Assembly (NCBI GenBank): GCA_003725745.1
Contig: RHDP01000001.1
Location: 372,001 to 436,000 of the forward strand
Direction of reading: 5' to 3'
DNA length: 64,000 nt
From: Streptomyces sp. I6
GTDB lineage: Bacteria; Actinomycetota; Actinomycetes; Streptomycetales; Streptomycetaceae
The notes under the pieces were generated by a model. That model did not search any database and was not told the origin of the DNA. It was given only the letters and a program-made list of their open reading frames with translations. Position 1 is the stretch's first letter; the number at the start of each line of letters is the position of its first letter. Positions 29,590-37,997 of this stretch are shown piece after piece. The translations under genes were made by a program, and so were the position numbers.

Positions 29590-30567
29590 TCAGATCTTCT
29601 GGAAGACCATCCGCAGTGCGGTGTAGCGGCGCTCGCGCAGGAACTTCAGCGCCGTGCGCTGCTCCCTGATGATGTCGGCGACCGCGTCCTCGCCGATGAG
29701 TTCCGCACCTCTGTCCCGGTTGGCCTGCGCCCGCTCCAGCCAGGTCGCCACCGTCTTCACGCCGTCGTCGGGATCGCTGCGCACCTCCGGAATCCGGAAC
29801 AGGCCGCGGGCCGCCTCGGTGAGCTCACTCCGGGTCGGGAGGAACACCTCGGGGAAGACCTTGCGGGAGGCGTGCATGCCCTCGCGGAGGTTGCCGAAGC
29901 CGTCCCGGACGTCCTGCAGGGCCGTGCGGACCTTCGCGCGCCCGTGCATGTCGCGCCCGGCGGGCCGGCGCGGCGGGAGCACCAGGGACGTGAACCATCC
30001 ACCGCTGTTCCAGGCGTTGGCCTGGAGGGAGATCCGCCCACCGGGTCGCAGCCAGGTGTGGCAGCGCTCGAAGAACGTGCGGTAGCTGGCGACCCGCTTG
30101 CGCCGCAGCATGGTGGTGCCCGCGAAATGCTCGATCGCCTCGATCGCGATGATGGCGTCGTACGGCGCGTCCGGCTCGTGGTCGAACCAGTTCTCGGCCA
30201 GGATCTCGCAGTTGGGCCAGCCCTGCTGCCGGATCCATGCCGCCTGGCCCGGACTCATCGTGAGCCCGACGGCATGCCCCACGCCGTGGTTCTCCACCAG
30301 CCGCTGCATGAGGCTGCCCCAGCCGCAGCCGACGTCGAGCACCCGGCCGGCGCCCGTCGCCCGCGCGGCCTCGGCGTGATAGTCCAGCTTGCGGATCTGC
30401 GCCGATTCGAGTGTGTCGCCGTCCTCCCACATGGCGTAGGAGTAGACGAGTTCGGGGCCGAGGGTCAGCCGGTAGAACTCGCCCAGGAAGTCGTACTGAT
30501 GAACGATCGCCTCGGACGACGTGCCCTTGTACGCGGACGTTCTTCTCGACCCGGTCAACGCGATCAC
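29590..30567 (-). CDS. SAM-dependent methyltransferase, cyclopropane-fatty-acyl-phospholipid synthase-like
   Basis: 325 residues. AIVHQYDFLGEFYRLTLG and YSYAMWEDGDTLESAQIRKL are the CFA-synthase opening; SAM motif I is VLDVGCGWGSLMQRLVE, followed by GLTMSPGQAAWI and the catalytic-side AIEAIEHFAG. The family transfers a methyl group to double bonds of lipids or to small molecules (mycolic, geranyl or tuberculostearic type reactions). GTG 30567 is my choice, with only a weak AGG upstream; the longer reading to 30750 is Arg/Pro-rich junk. The C-terminal DIIREQRTALKFLRERR is basic. Substrate not predicted. Confidence 0.8.
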   Translation of the reverse strand: MIALTGSRRTSAYKGTSSEAIVHQYDFLGEFYRLTLGPELVYSYAMWEDGDTLESAQIRKLDYHAEAARATGAGRVLDVGCGWGSLMQRLVENHGVGHAVGLTMSPGQAAWIRQQGWPNCEILAENWFDHEPDAPYDAIIAIEAIEHFAGTTMLRRKRVASYRTFFERCHTWLRPGGRISLQANAWNSGGWFTSLVLPPRRPAGRDMHGRAKVRTALQDVRDGFGNLREGMHASRKVFPEVFLPTRSELTEAARGLFRIPEVRSDPDDGVKTVATWLERAQANRDRGAELIGEDAVADIIREQRTALKFLRERRYTALRMVFQKI

Positions 30568-30887
30568 CTGCCTGTCGATTCGGTGCGGGTTTCCGACGGC
30601 CGCGGGCGGGCCGGATCGGGAACGGCGGCAGCCGTTCGGGGGAGGTGTGCACGCAAGACGGCTTCCGGACGCGGCGGTTCTGGCCGGAGTACGGGGCTCC
30701 GCCCGGCCGCCGGCCCGCCGGCGTCCCGGCCCGCGTTTCGCGGAACGCACCTTTCGATCACCCTAACCGTGTGCGGCCGAACCGGCACGCTGGGCAAGCG
30801 CCGGACGGCCGGCCGCCGCCCGGTGTTACGAACGCAGCGGCGGGCGGCCCGGCGGCAGAGCCGGACCACCCGCCGCCACAAGGCCGT
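30568..30887. other. Spacer with no recognised gene
   Basis: About 320 bp of very GC-rich sequence between the methyltransferase start and the end of a small upstream ORF. No hairpin or operator stood out. Confidence 0.4.
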
Positions 30888-31070
30888 CTACGGCAGCCGG
30901 CCGCCGGGGGGCGCACCTTGCACGGAGCGCGGCTTCGTCCTGAGCACGTCTCCCGCGCCCCCGCGCGCACGGCGGCGACCGGTCATCTCCGGCGCGACGT
31001 CCATGATTTCCCTGTCGAGCTCTTCCTCGGCCCTGGGAACGGGCTTCCCGTGCTGCCTGGCTCGCTTCAT
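30888..31070 (-). CDS. Small basic protein behind a near-perfect ribosome site
   Basis: 60 codons from ATG 31070, preceded by GAAGGAGG at optimal spacing, one of the best Shine-Dalgarno sites in the window. The product starts MKRARQHGKPVPRAEEELDRE, contains EIMDVAPEM, and ends in a Gly/Arg/Pro-rich tail; no cysteine, no membrane segment. No family recognised. The start is well supported, the function is not. It is about 320 bp upstream of the CFA-like methyltransferase on the same strand and could share a transcript. Confidence 0.5.
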   Translation of the reverse strand: MKRARQHGKPVPRAEEELDREIMDVAPEMTGRRRARGGAGDVLRTKPRSVQGAPPGGRLP

Positions 31071-31267
31071 AACGACCTCCTTCACTGCGTGAGGCTTCTG
31101 CGCCGTTGGCTACCCGGTCGCGGCGCCGCCATGCATGTGCGTCACCGGCGCGTGGGACGCCACGAGGAATACACCGCAGAACCGCCGGCGCGGCCCGCCG
31201 GAAGTCCTCACCCGTCCGGCCCATCCGATTCGCCGATACGATGTGCAGGAGTCGCGGCAGGAGAGCG

Positions 31268-32290
31268 ATGACGGCACTCCCGAGTTCCGGCACGACACGC
31301 GCCTGGGTGGTCGAGCGTCCCGCGCCGATCGCCTCGGGGCCGCTGCGCCCGGTCGAGCGGGAGATTCCGGAACCCGGTCCGTACGAGCTGCTGCTGGGCG
31401 TACGCGCGTGCGGTGTCTGCCGGACCGATCTGCATCTGGCGGAGGGCGATCTGCCGCCCCGCCGGCCGGGCTGCACCCCCGGCCACGAGATCGTCGGCGA
31501 GGTGCTGGAGGCGGGACCGCACGCCGGCGGGTTCGCGGCCGGCGACCGGGTGGGCGCGGCCTGGCTGGCCGGTACCTGCGGGCGGTGCCGCTGGTGCCGG
31601 GCGGGGCGGGAGAATTTCTGCCCGGCCTCGCGCTACACCGGCTGGGACCTCCACGGGGGTTTCGCCGGGCACACGCTCGTGGACGCGCGGTACGTGTACC
31701 GGCTGCCGGAGGGCCTGCCGGACGAGGACGCCGCCCCGCTGCTGTGCGCCGGCATCATCGGCTACCGGGCCCTGGAACGCGCCGAACTGCCCCGGGGCGG
31801 GCGCCTCGGGGTGTACGGCTTCGGTGCGTCCGCGCATCTGACCGCCCAGCTCGCCCTCGCCCGGGGCGCCGAGGTCCACGTCGTCACCCGCTCGCCCGCG
31901 GCCCGGCGGCTTGCGCTGGACCTGGGCGCCGCGTCCGCCGGGCCGAACGCCCCTCCGTGCCTCCTGGACTCGGCCATCCTGTTCGCCCCTGCCGGAAGCC
32001 TGGTACCGAAGGCCCTCGAGGCCCTGGACCGGGGCGGGACGCTGGCGATCGCCGGCATCCACCTGACCGACGTGCCGCCGCTCGGCTACGAACGGCACCT
32101 GTTCCAGGAGCGCACGTTGCGCAGCGTCGCGGCCAACACCCGTGAGGACGGCCGCGCCTACCTCGCCGAGGCCGCGCGGCTGCGGCCCACCGTACGGGCG
32201 GTGCGGTACCCCATGCCGCACGCGGACCGGGCGCTGGCGGACCTGGCGGCCGGGAACGTCACCGGCGTTGCCGTGCTCATACCGCCGTGA
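31268..32290 (+). CDS. Zinc-dependent alcohol dehydrogenase
   Basis: 340 residues, medium-chain dehydrogenase. Catalytic zinc ligands in [14 protein letters not shown] and PGHEIVGEV; structural zinc lobe with [18 protein letters not shown] (four cysteines); cofactor fold [15 protein letters not shown], with a GxGASA in place of the usual GxGGLG. Matches the YahK/AdhA-type NAD(P)-dependent dehydrogenases that act on primary alcohols or aldehydes. ATG 31268 is preceded by AGGAG. The gene next along the plus strand is a thioredoxin-reductase-like flavoprotein 112 bp downstream; no clear shared pathway. Confidence 0.87.
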   Translation: MTALPSSGTTRAWVVERPAPIASGPLRPVEREIPEPGPYELLLGVRACGVCRTDLHLAEGDLPPRRPGCTPGHEIVGEVLEAGPHAGGFAAGDRVGAAWLAGTCGRCRWCRAGRENFCPASRYTGWDLHGGFAGHTLVDARYVYRLPEGLPDEDAAPLLCAGIIGYRALERAELPRGGRLGVYGFGASAHLTAQLALARGAEVHVVTRSPAARRLALDLGAASAGPNAPPCLLDSAILFAPAGSLVPKALEALDRGGTLAIAGIHLTDVPPLGYERHLFQERTLRSVAANTREDGRAYLAEAARLRPTVRAVRYPMPHADRALADLAAGNVTGVAVLIPP

Positions 32291-32346
32291 GCCCGGACGG
32301 CCCCGGACCCGGACGACGGACAGCGGACGACGTACGGCGGACTTGT

Positions 32347-32361
32347 TTGCCGAATCGGCAA
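32347..32361. promoter_or_regulatory. Perfect 15-bp palindrome upstream of the flavoprotein (candidate operator)
   Basis: TTGCCGA at 32347-32353, centre A, TCGGCAA at 32355-32361. It lies 42-56 bp upstream of ATG 32403 in an AT-richer patch. The perfect symmetry and location fit a dimeric repressor site. The regulator is unknown and not encoded next door. Confidence 0.6.
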
Positions 32362-32402
32362 GGAACATTGCCATTACGTCCTGGCGGGCGCAGGGTGGAG
32401 CC

Positions 32403-33593
32403 ATGGACGGGACGGACGGAAGGAACGGGGCGGACGCCATGGACGGGACGAACACAGCAGGCGGGACGGACGCCATGGACAGCACGGACACGGCAGGCGG
32501 GGCGGGTGCGGTGGGCGGGGCGGACGAGCGGGACCTCGCCGAACCGGACGTCGTGGTGGTGGGGGGCGGCGCCGCCGGGCTGTCCGCCGCGCTGACGCTG
32601 GCCCGGGCCAGGAGAACCGTACTGGTATTCGACTCCGGCGAGCCGCGCAACGCCCCCGCGGCCGGTGTCCACGGTCTGCTGGGCCGGGAGGGGATGCCGC
32701 CGGGAGAGCTGGTGCGGGCCGGGCGCGAGGAGGTCAGCCGGTACGGCGGGCTGATCGTTCCGGACACGGTGACGGGCACCCGCCGGGACGGCGGCCGCAT
32801 CGTCGTGGAGACCGCGGGCGGCCGCCGTCACCGGGCGCGGCACGTGCTGGTGGCCTCCGGCCTGATCGACGAACTGCCCGCGGTTCCCGGACTGCGCGAG
32901 CGCTGGGGCCGCGATGTGCTGCACTGCCCGTACTGCCACGGCTGGGAGGTACGGGACGAGCCGATCGGGGTACTCGCGAGCGGCCCCAAGGCGGTGCACC
33001 AGGCGCTGCTGTTCCGGCAGTGGACGCCCGACGTGACCCTCTTCCTGCACACGGCGGGCGACCCGGACGAGGAGCAGTGGGAGCAGCTCGCGGCGCGGGG
33101 CGTCGCCGTGGTCGACGGTGAGGTGACCGGACTCGCGATCGAGGACGACCGGCTGAGCGGGGTGCTCCTGGCGTCGGGCCGGCGGGTGCCGCTGAGGGCC
33201 CTGGCCGTGGCCCCGCGCTTCCTGGCACGCGGGGGTGTGCTGTCCGGGCTCGGCGTGACGACCGTCGAGCACCCCGTGAGCGTGGGCCGGTACGTGGAGG
33301 CCGACGCGCAGGGGGCGACGGGAGTGGAGGGGGTGTGGGTGGCGGGCAACGTCGCCGACCTCATGGCCGGCGTGGCCGTGGCGGCGGCGTCCGGCGTCCG
33401 GGCGGCCATGGCGATCAACGCGGAGCTTACGGCCGCCGACACCGCCGCGGCGGTGTCGGCGCGCCGCTCGACGGCCCGAGGGCCCCGGGTGTTCGCGGCA
33501 CCCGCGGAGTCGGCGGTCGGCGAGCGGGTACTCGGGGAACACCGTCACGGGCTCGAGTCCCTGCTCGGCGGGGAACGCGGCGGGGAGGGGTGA
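32403..33593 (+). CDS. Thioredoxin-reductase-like FAD/NAD(P) oxidoreductase
   Basis: 396 residues. After a ~40-residue low-complexity lead with repeated AMDGT/AMDST and TAGG units, FAD motif VVVVGGGAAGLSAALTLA, then redox pair in HCPYCHGWEVRDEP, and the closing GVWVAGNVADLMAGVAVAAASG. Family members of this CPYC type resemble thioredoxin reductase; some oxidise dithiols in natural products, others are of unknown function. Most relatives are ~310-330 residues, so both the repeat-rich N terminus and a ~60-residue C-terminal tail are additions. A later ATG near residue 13 or 26 is possible. A palindrome upstream suggests regulation. Confidence 0.82.
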   Translation: MDGTDGRNGADAMDGTNTAGGTDAMDSTDTAGGAGAVGGADERDLAEPDVVVVGGGAAGLSAALTLARARRTVLVFDSGEPRNAPAAGVHGLLGREGMPPGELVRAGREEVSRYGGLIVPDTVTGTRRDGGRIVVETAGGRRHRARHVLVASGLIDELPAVPGLRERWGRDVLHCPYCHGWEVRDEPIGVLASGPKAVHQALLFRQWTPDVTLFLHTAGDPDEEQWEQLAARGVAVVDGEVTGLAIEDDRLSGVLLASGRRVPLRALAVAPRFLARGGVLSGLGVTTVEHPVSVGRYVEADAQGATGVEGVWVAGNVADLMAGVAVAAASGVRAAMAINAELTAADTAAAVSARRSTARGPRVFAAPAESAVGERVLGEHRHGLESLLGGERGGEG

Positions 33594-33641
33594 GGCGTTG
33601 CGGCGGGCGGGGAGGAACCCGGAGCACAGCACCAGGGCCCG

Positions 33642-36200
33642 TCAGGAAGCCGCCAGAACCGGCCCCTCCGCACGGCCGGCCGCGTCGCCCGTCGCGGGGC
33701 GGGATCGGGAGGAGCGCGAGGAGCCGGAACGGGAGGAGACCGGAAGGGCCTGCTCCGTCCAGATGGCCTTGCCGTCCTGGCTGTACCTCGTGCCCCAGCG
33801 CTGGACGAGCTGGGCGATGATGAACAGCCCGCGCCCGCCCTCGTCGTCGTCGGCGCTGTGCCGCAGATGAGGTGCGGTGTGGCCGGCGTCCGCGACCTCG
33901 CACACCAGGGTCCGGTCGTGGATGAGCCGCAGGTGCAGCGGCCCTTCGGCGTACCGGACCGCGTTGGTGACGAGTTCGCTGGCGATCAGCTCGGTGGTGA
34001 AGACCAGTTCGCCCAGCCCCCAGTCGCGCAGCCGGGCGGCCACCAGCCGGCGGGCGCGGCCAGCGGCGACCGGCTCCGCCGGCAGGCTCCAGACGGCCAC
34101 CCTGCGGTCGTCCAGCTCCCTGGTCCGCACCAGTAGCAACGCGGTGTCGTCGTTGGTCGTGCCGTCGGGCAGCAGCTCGGACACGGCCCGGTCGCACAGG
34201 TCCTCCAGCGAGTCCGCGCCCTCGGCCAGTACCCGTGCCAGGGTGTCCAGCCCCTTGTCGATGTCCCGGTCCCGGGCCTCGACGAGGCCGTCCGTGAAGA
34301 GCGCGAGCAGACTGCCGACGGGCAGTTCGACCTCGAGGCACTCGAAGGGCAGGCCGCCGAGCCCCAGCGGGGGCCCGGCCGGCAGGTCGGGGAATCTGAC
34401 GCGGCCACCGGGCTCGACGACCGCCGGGGGCAGATGCCCGGCGCGCGCCATGGTGCAGCGCCGCGACACGGGGTCGTAGACGGCGTAGAGGCAGGTGGCT
34501 CCGGCCGCGACGTCGTCGTCGCCGGTGAGCGTGCCGAGGGCGTCGGCGCTGTCCTGGGCCGACTGCCCGACGAGGTCGTCGAGCCGCTTGAGGAGTTCGT
34601 CGGGCGGCAGGTCCAGGGGCGCCAGCGCGCGGACCGTGGTGCGCAGCCGGCCCATGGTGGCCGCCGCGTGCAGGCCGTGCCCCACCACGTCGCCGACGAC
34701 CAGCCCGACCCGCGCACCGGACAGCGGGATGACGTCGAACCAGTCGCCGCCGACCCCGCTGAGGTCGTCCGTGGGCAGATACCGATGGGCCAGCTCGACG
34801 GCCGAGTTGGCCGGCAGGTGCTGGGGCAGGAGCTGCCGCTGGAGGGCCAGCGCGGACTCCCTCTCCCGGGTGTAGCGGCGGGCGTTGTCGACGGACACCG
34901 CGGCGCGGGCGACGAGTTCGTCCGCCACGGCGACCGCGCCGTGGTCGAAGAAGCCCCGCAGGCCGTCGCGCACGAACGTCGCGATCCCCAGCACGCCGCC
35001 CCCGGCGCGCAGCGGTACGACCAGGGTGCCGTCCTCCAGCACGAGCCCGCCGGAGGCGAGGCTGCGGTGCTGTGGCGAGCCCTCGGCGTAGGCGACGGGC
35101 AGCGGGCGGAGCCGTCCCCCGGTGGCGCCCCCGTCCGGCCCGGTGCCGTCCGCGCTCCCGGGGCCCGGGGCCGCCGCGGCGCGGGAGGATGCGGCACGGA
35201 GCAGATCCGCCGCCCCCTGCCCCGTGCCGCCCGGGATCTCGCCCGCCAGTACGGCCGGGGCCAGGTCCACGTCGACGCGGTCGGCGAATTCCGGCACGGC
35301 CACCGCGGCGAGTTCGCCGGCCGTGACGAGCACGTCCAGCGTCGTACCGACGGTACGGCCCGCCTCGACCAGAAGACTCACCTGGCGCTGCGCCTCGTAG
35401 CGGTCGGAGATGTCGAAGGCGTCCTCGCACACGCCGAAGACATGACCGTCGGCGTCCTGCAGGCGGTAGTACGAGCAGGACCACACGTGTTCCCTGCCCG
35501 GGTCGCTGGGCTGCTCCGCGCGGAAGTGCAGATCGAGGAACGGCTCCCCGGTGTCGAGCACCCGGCGCATGACGGCGTGGAGCGTCTCCGGGTAGCCCGG
35601 GGTCACGAACCTGCCCCTGGGGTAGAGCTCCTGGGCCAGCTCGCCGCGGGTCTGGGCGAGCGGGCGCCCGATCTCCCGCTCCGAGGCGGCGTTGCACCAG
35701 ACGAGACGGAAGGCGGTGTCGTAGATCGCGAAGCCCAGGGGCGACTCGGTGGCCAGCCCCTGGAGCATGGCGAGGCGGGACTCCCATTCCCGCAGCCGGT
35801 CCCGGTCGGCCGCCACGACGACGCGCTCCGCCCGCCCCGTCCCGGAGAGCGGGCAGACCGCGGTGACGAGCTGCATCCGGTGGCCGTCCCGGTGGACCGC
35901 GGCGTGCACATGATGCTCGGGGAAGGGCGGGACCAGGGGTCCGCCGGCCGCGTCGGCGGCCCGGCCGGCTGCCGCCCGGGGGTCCGGTGCGGCGCCGGGC
36001 GCGGGAACCCCGCCGGGCGTCAGGAACGCGGCGACGGGACGTCCGATGATCTCGTCCGTCCGGTAGCCGAGGAGTTCCTGCGCCGCGGGGCTCCAGCCGA
36101 TGACGGCGTCGTGCTCGTCGAGCACGAACGTGGCGGCGCTCGTGACGTCGAGCGGCCCGCGGAAGTCGGCGTCCTCGGTCGCCCTTCTCGCGTTGTCCAT
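33642..36200 (-). CDS. PAS-PAS-GAF-PP2C(SpoIIE)-HATPase regulator
   Basis: 852 residues from ATG 36200; the longer frame overlaps the divergent promoter and is not used. PAS domains about residues 15-125 (AVIGWSPAAQELLGY) and 140-265; GAF about 280-450; SpoIIE-type phosphatase about 475-685 with LQRQLLPQHLP, VGGDWFDVIPLSG and GLVVGDVVGHGLHAA metal motifs; anti-sigma-type ATPase at the C terminus with IASELVTNAVRYAEG and DEGGRGLFIIAQL. Such proteins phosphorylate and dephosphorylate anti-anti-sigma factors in response to a signal read by PAS/GAF. The tail ends in Ser/Arg repeats. Soluble: no membrane segments seen. Confidence 0.9.
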   Translation of the reverse strand: MDNARRATEDADFRGPLDVTSAATFVLDEHDAVIGWSPAAQELLGYRTDEIIGRPVAAFLTPGGVPAPGAAPDPRAAAGRAADAAGGPLVPPFPEHHVHAAVHRDGHRMQLVTAVCPLSGTGRAERVVVAADRDRLREWESRLAMLQGLATESPLGFAIYDTAFRLVWCNAASEREIGRPLAQTRGELAQELYPRGRFVTPGYPETLHAVMRRVLDTGEPFLDLHFRAEQPSDPGREHVWSCSYYRLQDADGHVFGVCEDAFDISDRYEAQRQVSLLVEAGRTVGTTLDVLVTAGELAAVAVPEFADRVDVDLAPAVLAGEIPGGTGQGAADLLRAASSRAAAAPGPGSADGTGPDGGATGGRLRPLPVAYAEGSPQHRSLASGGLVLEDGTLVVPLRAGGGVLGIATFVRDGLRGFFDHGAVAVADELVARAAVSVDNARRYTRERESALALQRQLLPQHLPANSAVELAHRYLPTDDLSGVGGDWFDVIPLSGARVGLVVGDVVGHGLHAAATMGRLRTTVRALAPLDLPPDELLKRLDDLVGQSAQDSADALGTLTGDDDVAAGATCLYAVYDPVSRRCTMARAGHLPPAVVEPGGRVRFPDLPAGPPLGLGGLPFECLEVELPVGSLLALFTDGLVEARDRDIDKGLDTLARVLAEGADSLEDLCDRAVSELLPDGTTNDDTALLLVRTRELDDRRVAVWSLPAEPVAAGRARRLVAARLRDWGLGELVFTTELIASELVTNAVRYAEGPLHLRLIHDRTLVCEVADAGHTAPHLRHSADDDEGGRGLFIIAQLVQRWGTRYSQDGKAIWTEQALPVSSRSGSSRSSRSRPATGDAAGRAEGPVLAAS

Positions 36201-36474
36201 GACGCCCTCACCGGCCGGCTTCGTCAGGTCCAGAATCCGCCCTGCGCTGACCCTGCGCAACCGATCGGACCGGATTCGCGGCCGGCGGCGCCACGGGACC
36301 TGCCGTCCACGCGAACGGGTGAGCGGAACGGCGGCGCCACGGGATCGTGCCGCATGTGCGAACAGACGAGCGAGTCGGCGATGGCGCCGCGCGCTCCGCG
36401 CCCGGCGCGGGGACGTGCCCGGCCTGAGGGGTCTGGTGTGACCGCGCACGAGCGCGGATGACAGCATGGGACCC

Positions 36475-36972
36475 ATGAGTAACGACGTTTTCTTCGACAT
36501 CACCATCAACGACGAGCCCGCCGGGCGGATCGTCTTCACGCTGTTCGACGACGTGGTCCCCAAGACCGCGCGGAACTTCCGCGAGCTGGCCACCGGTGAG
36601 CACGGCTTCGGGTACGAGGGCTCCGGCTTCCACCGTGTCATCCCCGACTTCATGCTCCAGGGCGGCGACTTCACGGCCGGCAACGGCACGGGCGGCAAGA
36701 GCATCTACGGCGAGAAGTTCGCCGACGAGAACTTCCAGATCAAGCACACCAAGCCCGGCCAGCTGTCCATGGCCAACGCGGGCCCGAACACCAACGGCTC
36801 GCAGTTCTTCATCACGACCATCGTCACCGACTGGCTGGACAACAAGCACGTCGTGTTCGGCGAGGTCGTCGAGGGCATGGACGTCGTGAAGCGGATCGAG
36901 TCCCTGGGTTCGCGCAGCGGCGCCACCCAGGCGAAGATCAGCATCGCCAAGTCGGGCGTCGTCGGGGGCTGA
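36475..36972 (+). CDS. Cyclophilin-type peptidyl-prolyl cis-trans isomerase
   Basis: 165 residues, canonical single-domain cytoplasmic cyclophilin: [15 protein letters not shown] with catalytic Arg, [19 protein letters not shown], and [14 protein letters not shown]. It accelerates prolyl isomerisation in protein folding. ATG 36475 is favoured because the mature family begins MSNDVFFDI; an in-frame ATG at 36466 would add MGP. Divergent from the SpoIIE-type regulator, sharing a 274-bp intergenic region. Confidence 0.94.
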   Translation: MSNDVFFDITINDEPAGRIVFTLFDDVVPKTARNFRELATGEHGFGYEGSGFHRVIPDFMLQGGDFTAGNGTGGKSIYGEKFADENFQIKHTKPGQLSMANAGPNTNGSQFFITTIVTDWLDNKHVVFGEVVEGMDVVKRIESLGSRSGATQAKISIAKSGVVGG

Positions 36973-37244
36973 CCCCGGCCGCTGCCGCCCCGGCCCCGGC
37001 AGAGGTCCCCGACCCACCGGGGCGGGGCGCGGCGCTGCGCTCCGGGCGGCGGCGCCCGGGGGCCGGCCCCGCGGTCGGCGATCCCCCGCCCGGCGCCTGC
37101 CTCTTCCCCCGCGGCCGAGGGCCCGGGCCGCGCCGAGCGAACGCCAGCGACACGCGCACCCGGCGGCCCGGCGGCTGCCGTTCCGCCGCGCGGCCGGGAC
37201 CTGCGGGGATAGTGTGGTGGTGACGGTTGCCGGGAAGGACGGCC

Positions 37245-37997
37245 ATGCGGGTAGCGCTCTTCGTCACATGCGTCAACGACACACTCTTCCCGCGCACCGG
37301 CCGGGCCGTCGTCCGGCTGCTGGAGCGCCTCGGCGTGGAGGTGGACTTCCCACCCGGGCAGACGTGTTGCGGGCAGCCGCAGTACAACAGCGGCTACCGG
37401 CACCAGGCGGAGTCCCTCGTACGCCGCCACGCCGCCGCCTTCGACGGCTACGACCACGTCGTCACGCCGTCCGCCTCGTGCGTGGCGATGGTCCGTGACA
37501 ACCACCCGCGGATCGGCGCCAGGGCCGCCGCCGAAGGGCGCGGCCGGGAACTCGCCGAGGCGGCGGCGGCATCGGTCCCGCGGACGTACGAGCTGACGGA
37601 GTTCCTGGTCGACGTGCTCGGGGTGACGGACGTCGGGGCGTACTACCCGCACACCGTCACCTACCATCCGACGTGCCACGGCCTGCGGATGCTCGGGCTC
37701 GGCGACCGGCCGCGCCGGCTGCTGGAGCACGTCGGCGGGCTGGTGCTAAGGGAACTCGAAGGCGCCGAGGAGTGCTGCGGCTTCGGCGGGACCTTCGCCG
37801 TGAAGAACGCCGCCGTGTCGGCGGCCATGGGCGCGGACAAGGCACGCCACATCCGCGCCACCGGCGCCGGGGCGGTGTGCATGGTCGACAACTCGTGCCT
37901 GATGCACATCGGCGGCACCCTCGCCCGGCTCGGCTCGCCGGTGCGGCCGGTCCATATCGCCGAGATCCTGGCGAGCACGGAGGAGGACGTCCGATGA
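37245..37997 (+). CDS. lutA: LutA: Fe-S oxidoreductase subunit of L-lactate utilisation
   Basis: 250 residues with two CCG-type cysteine motifs: TCCGQPQYNSGYR in the first half and EECCGFGGTFAVK in the second, plus YHPTCHG and DNSCLMHIGG, the pattern of heterodisulfide-reductase-like LutA/YkgE. Together with LutB and LutC it oxidises L-lactate to pyruvate. ATG 37245 follows AAGGA. Last four bases overlap lutB (ATGA). Confidence 0.92.
   Translation: MRVALFVTCVNDTLFPRTGRAVVRLLERLGVEVDFPPGQTCCGQPQYNSGYRHQAESLVRRHAAAFDGYDHVVTPSASCVAMVRDNHPRIGARAAAEGRGRELAEAAAASVPRTYELTEFLVDVLGVTDVGAYYPHTVTYHPTCHGLRMLGLGDRPRRLLEHVGGLVLRELEGAEECCGFGGTFAVKNAAVSAAMGADKARHIRATGAGAVCMVDNSCLMHIGGTLARLGSPVRPVHIAEILASTEEDVR

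Noticed and set aside
36201-36704. N-terminal extension of the SpoIIE-type regulator
   Set aside because: It would cover the divergent cyclophilin start and has no domain; the PAS domain begins just after ATG 36200.
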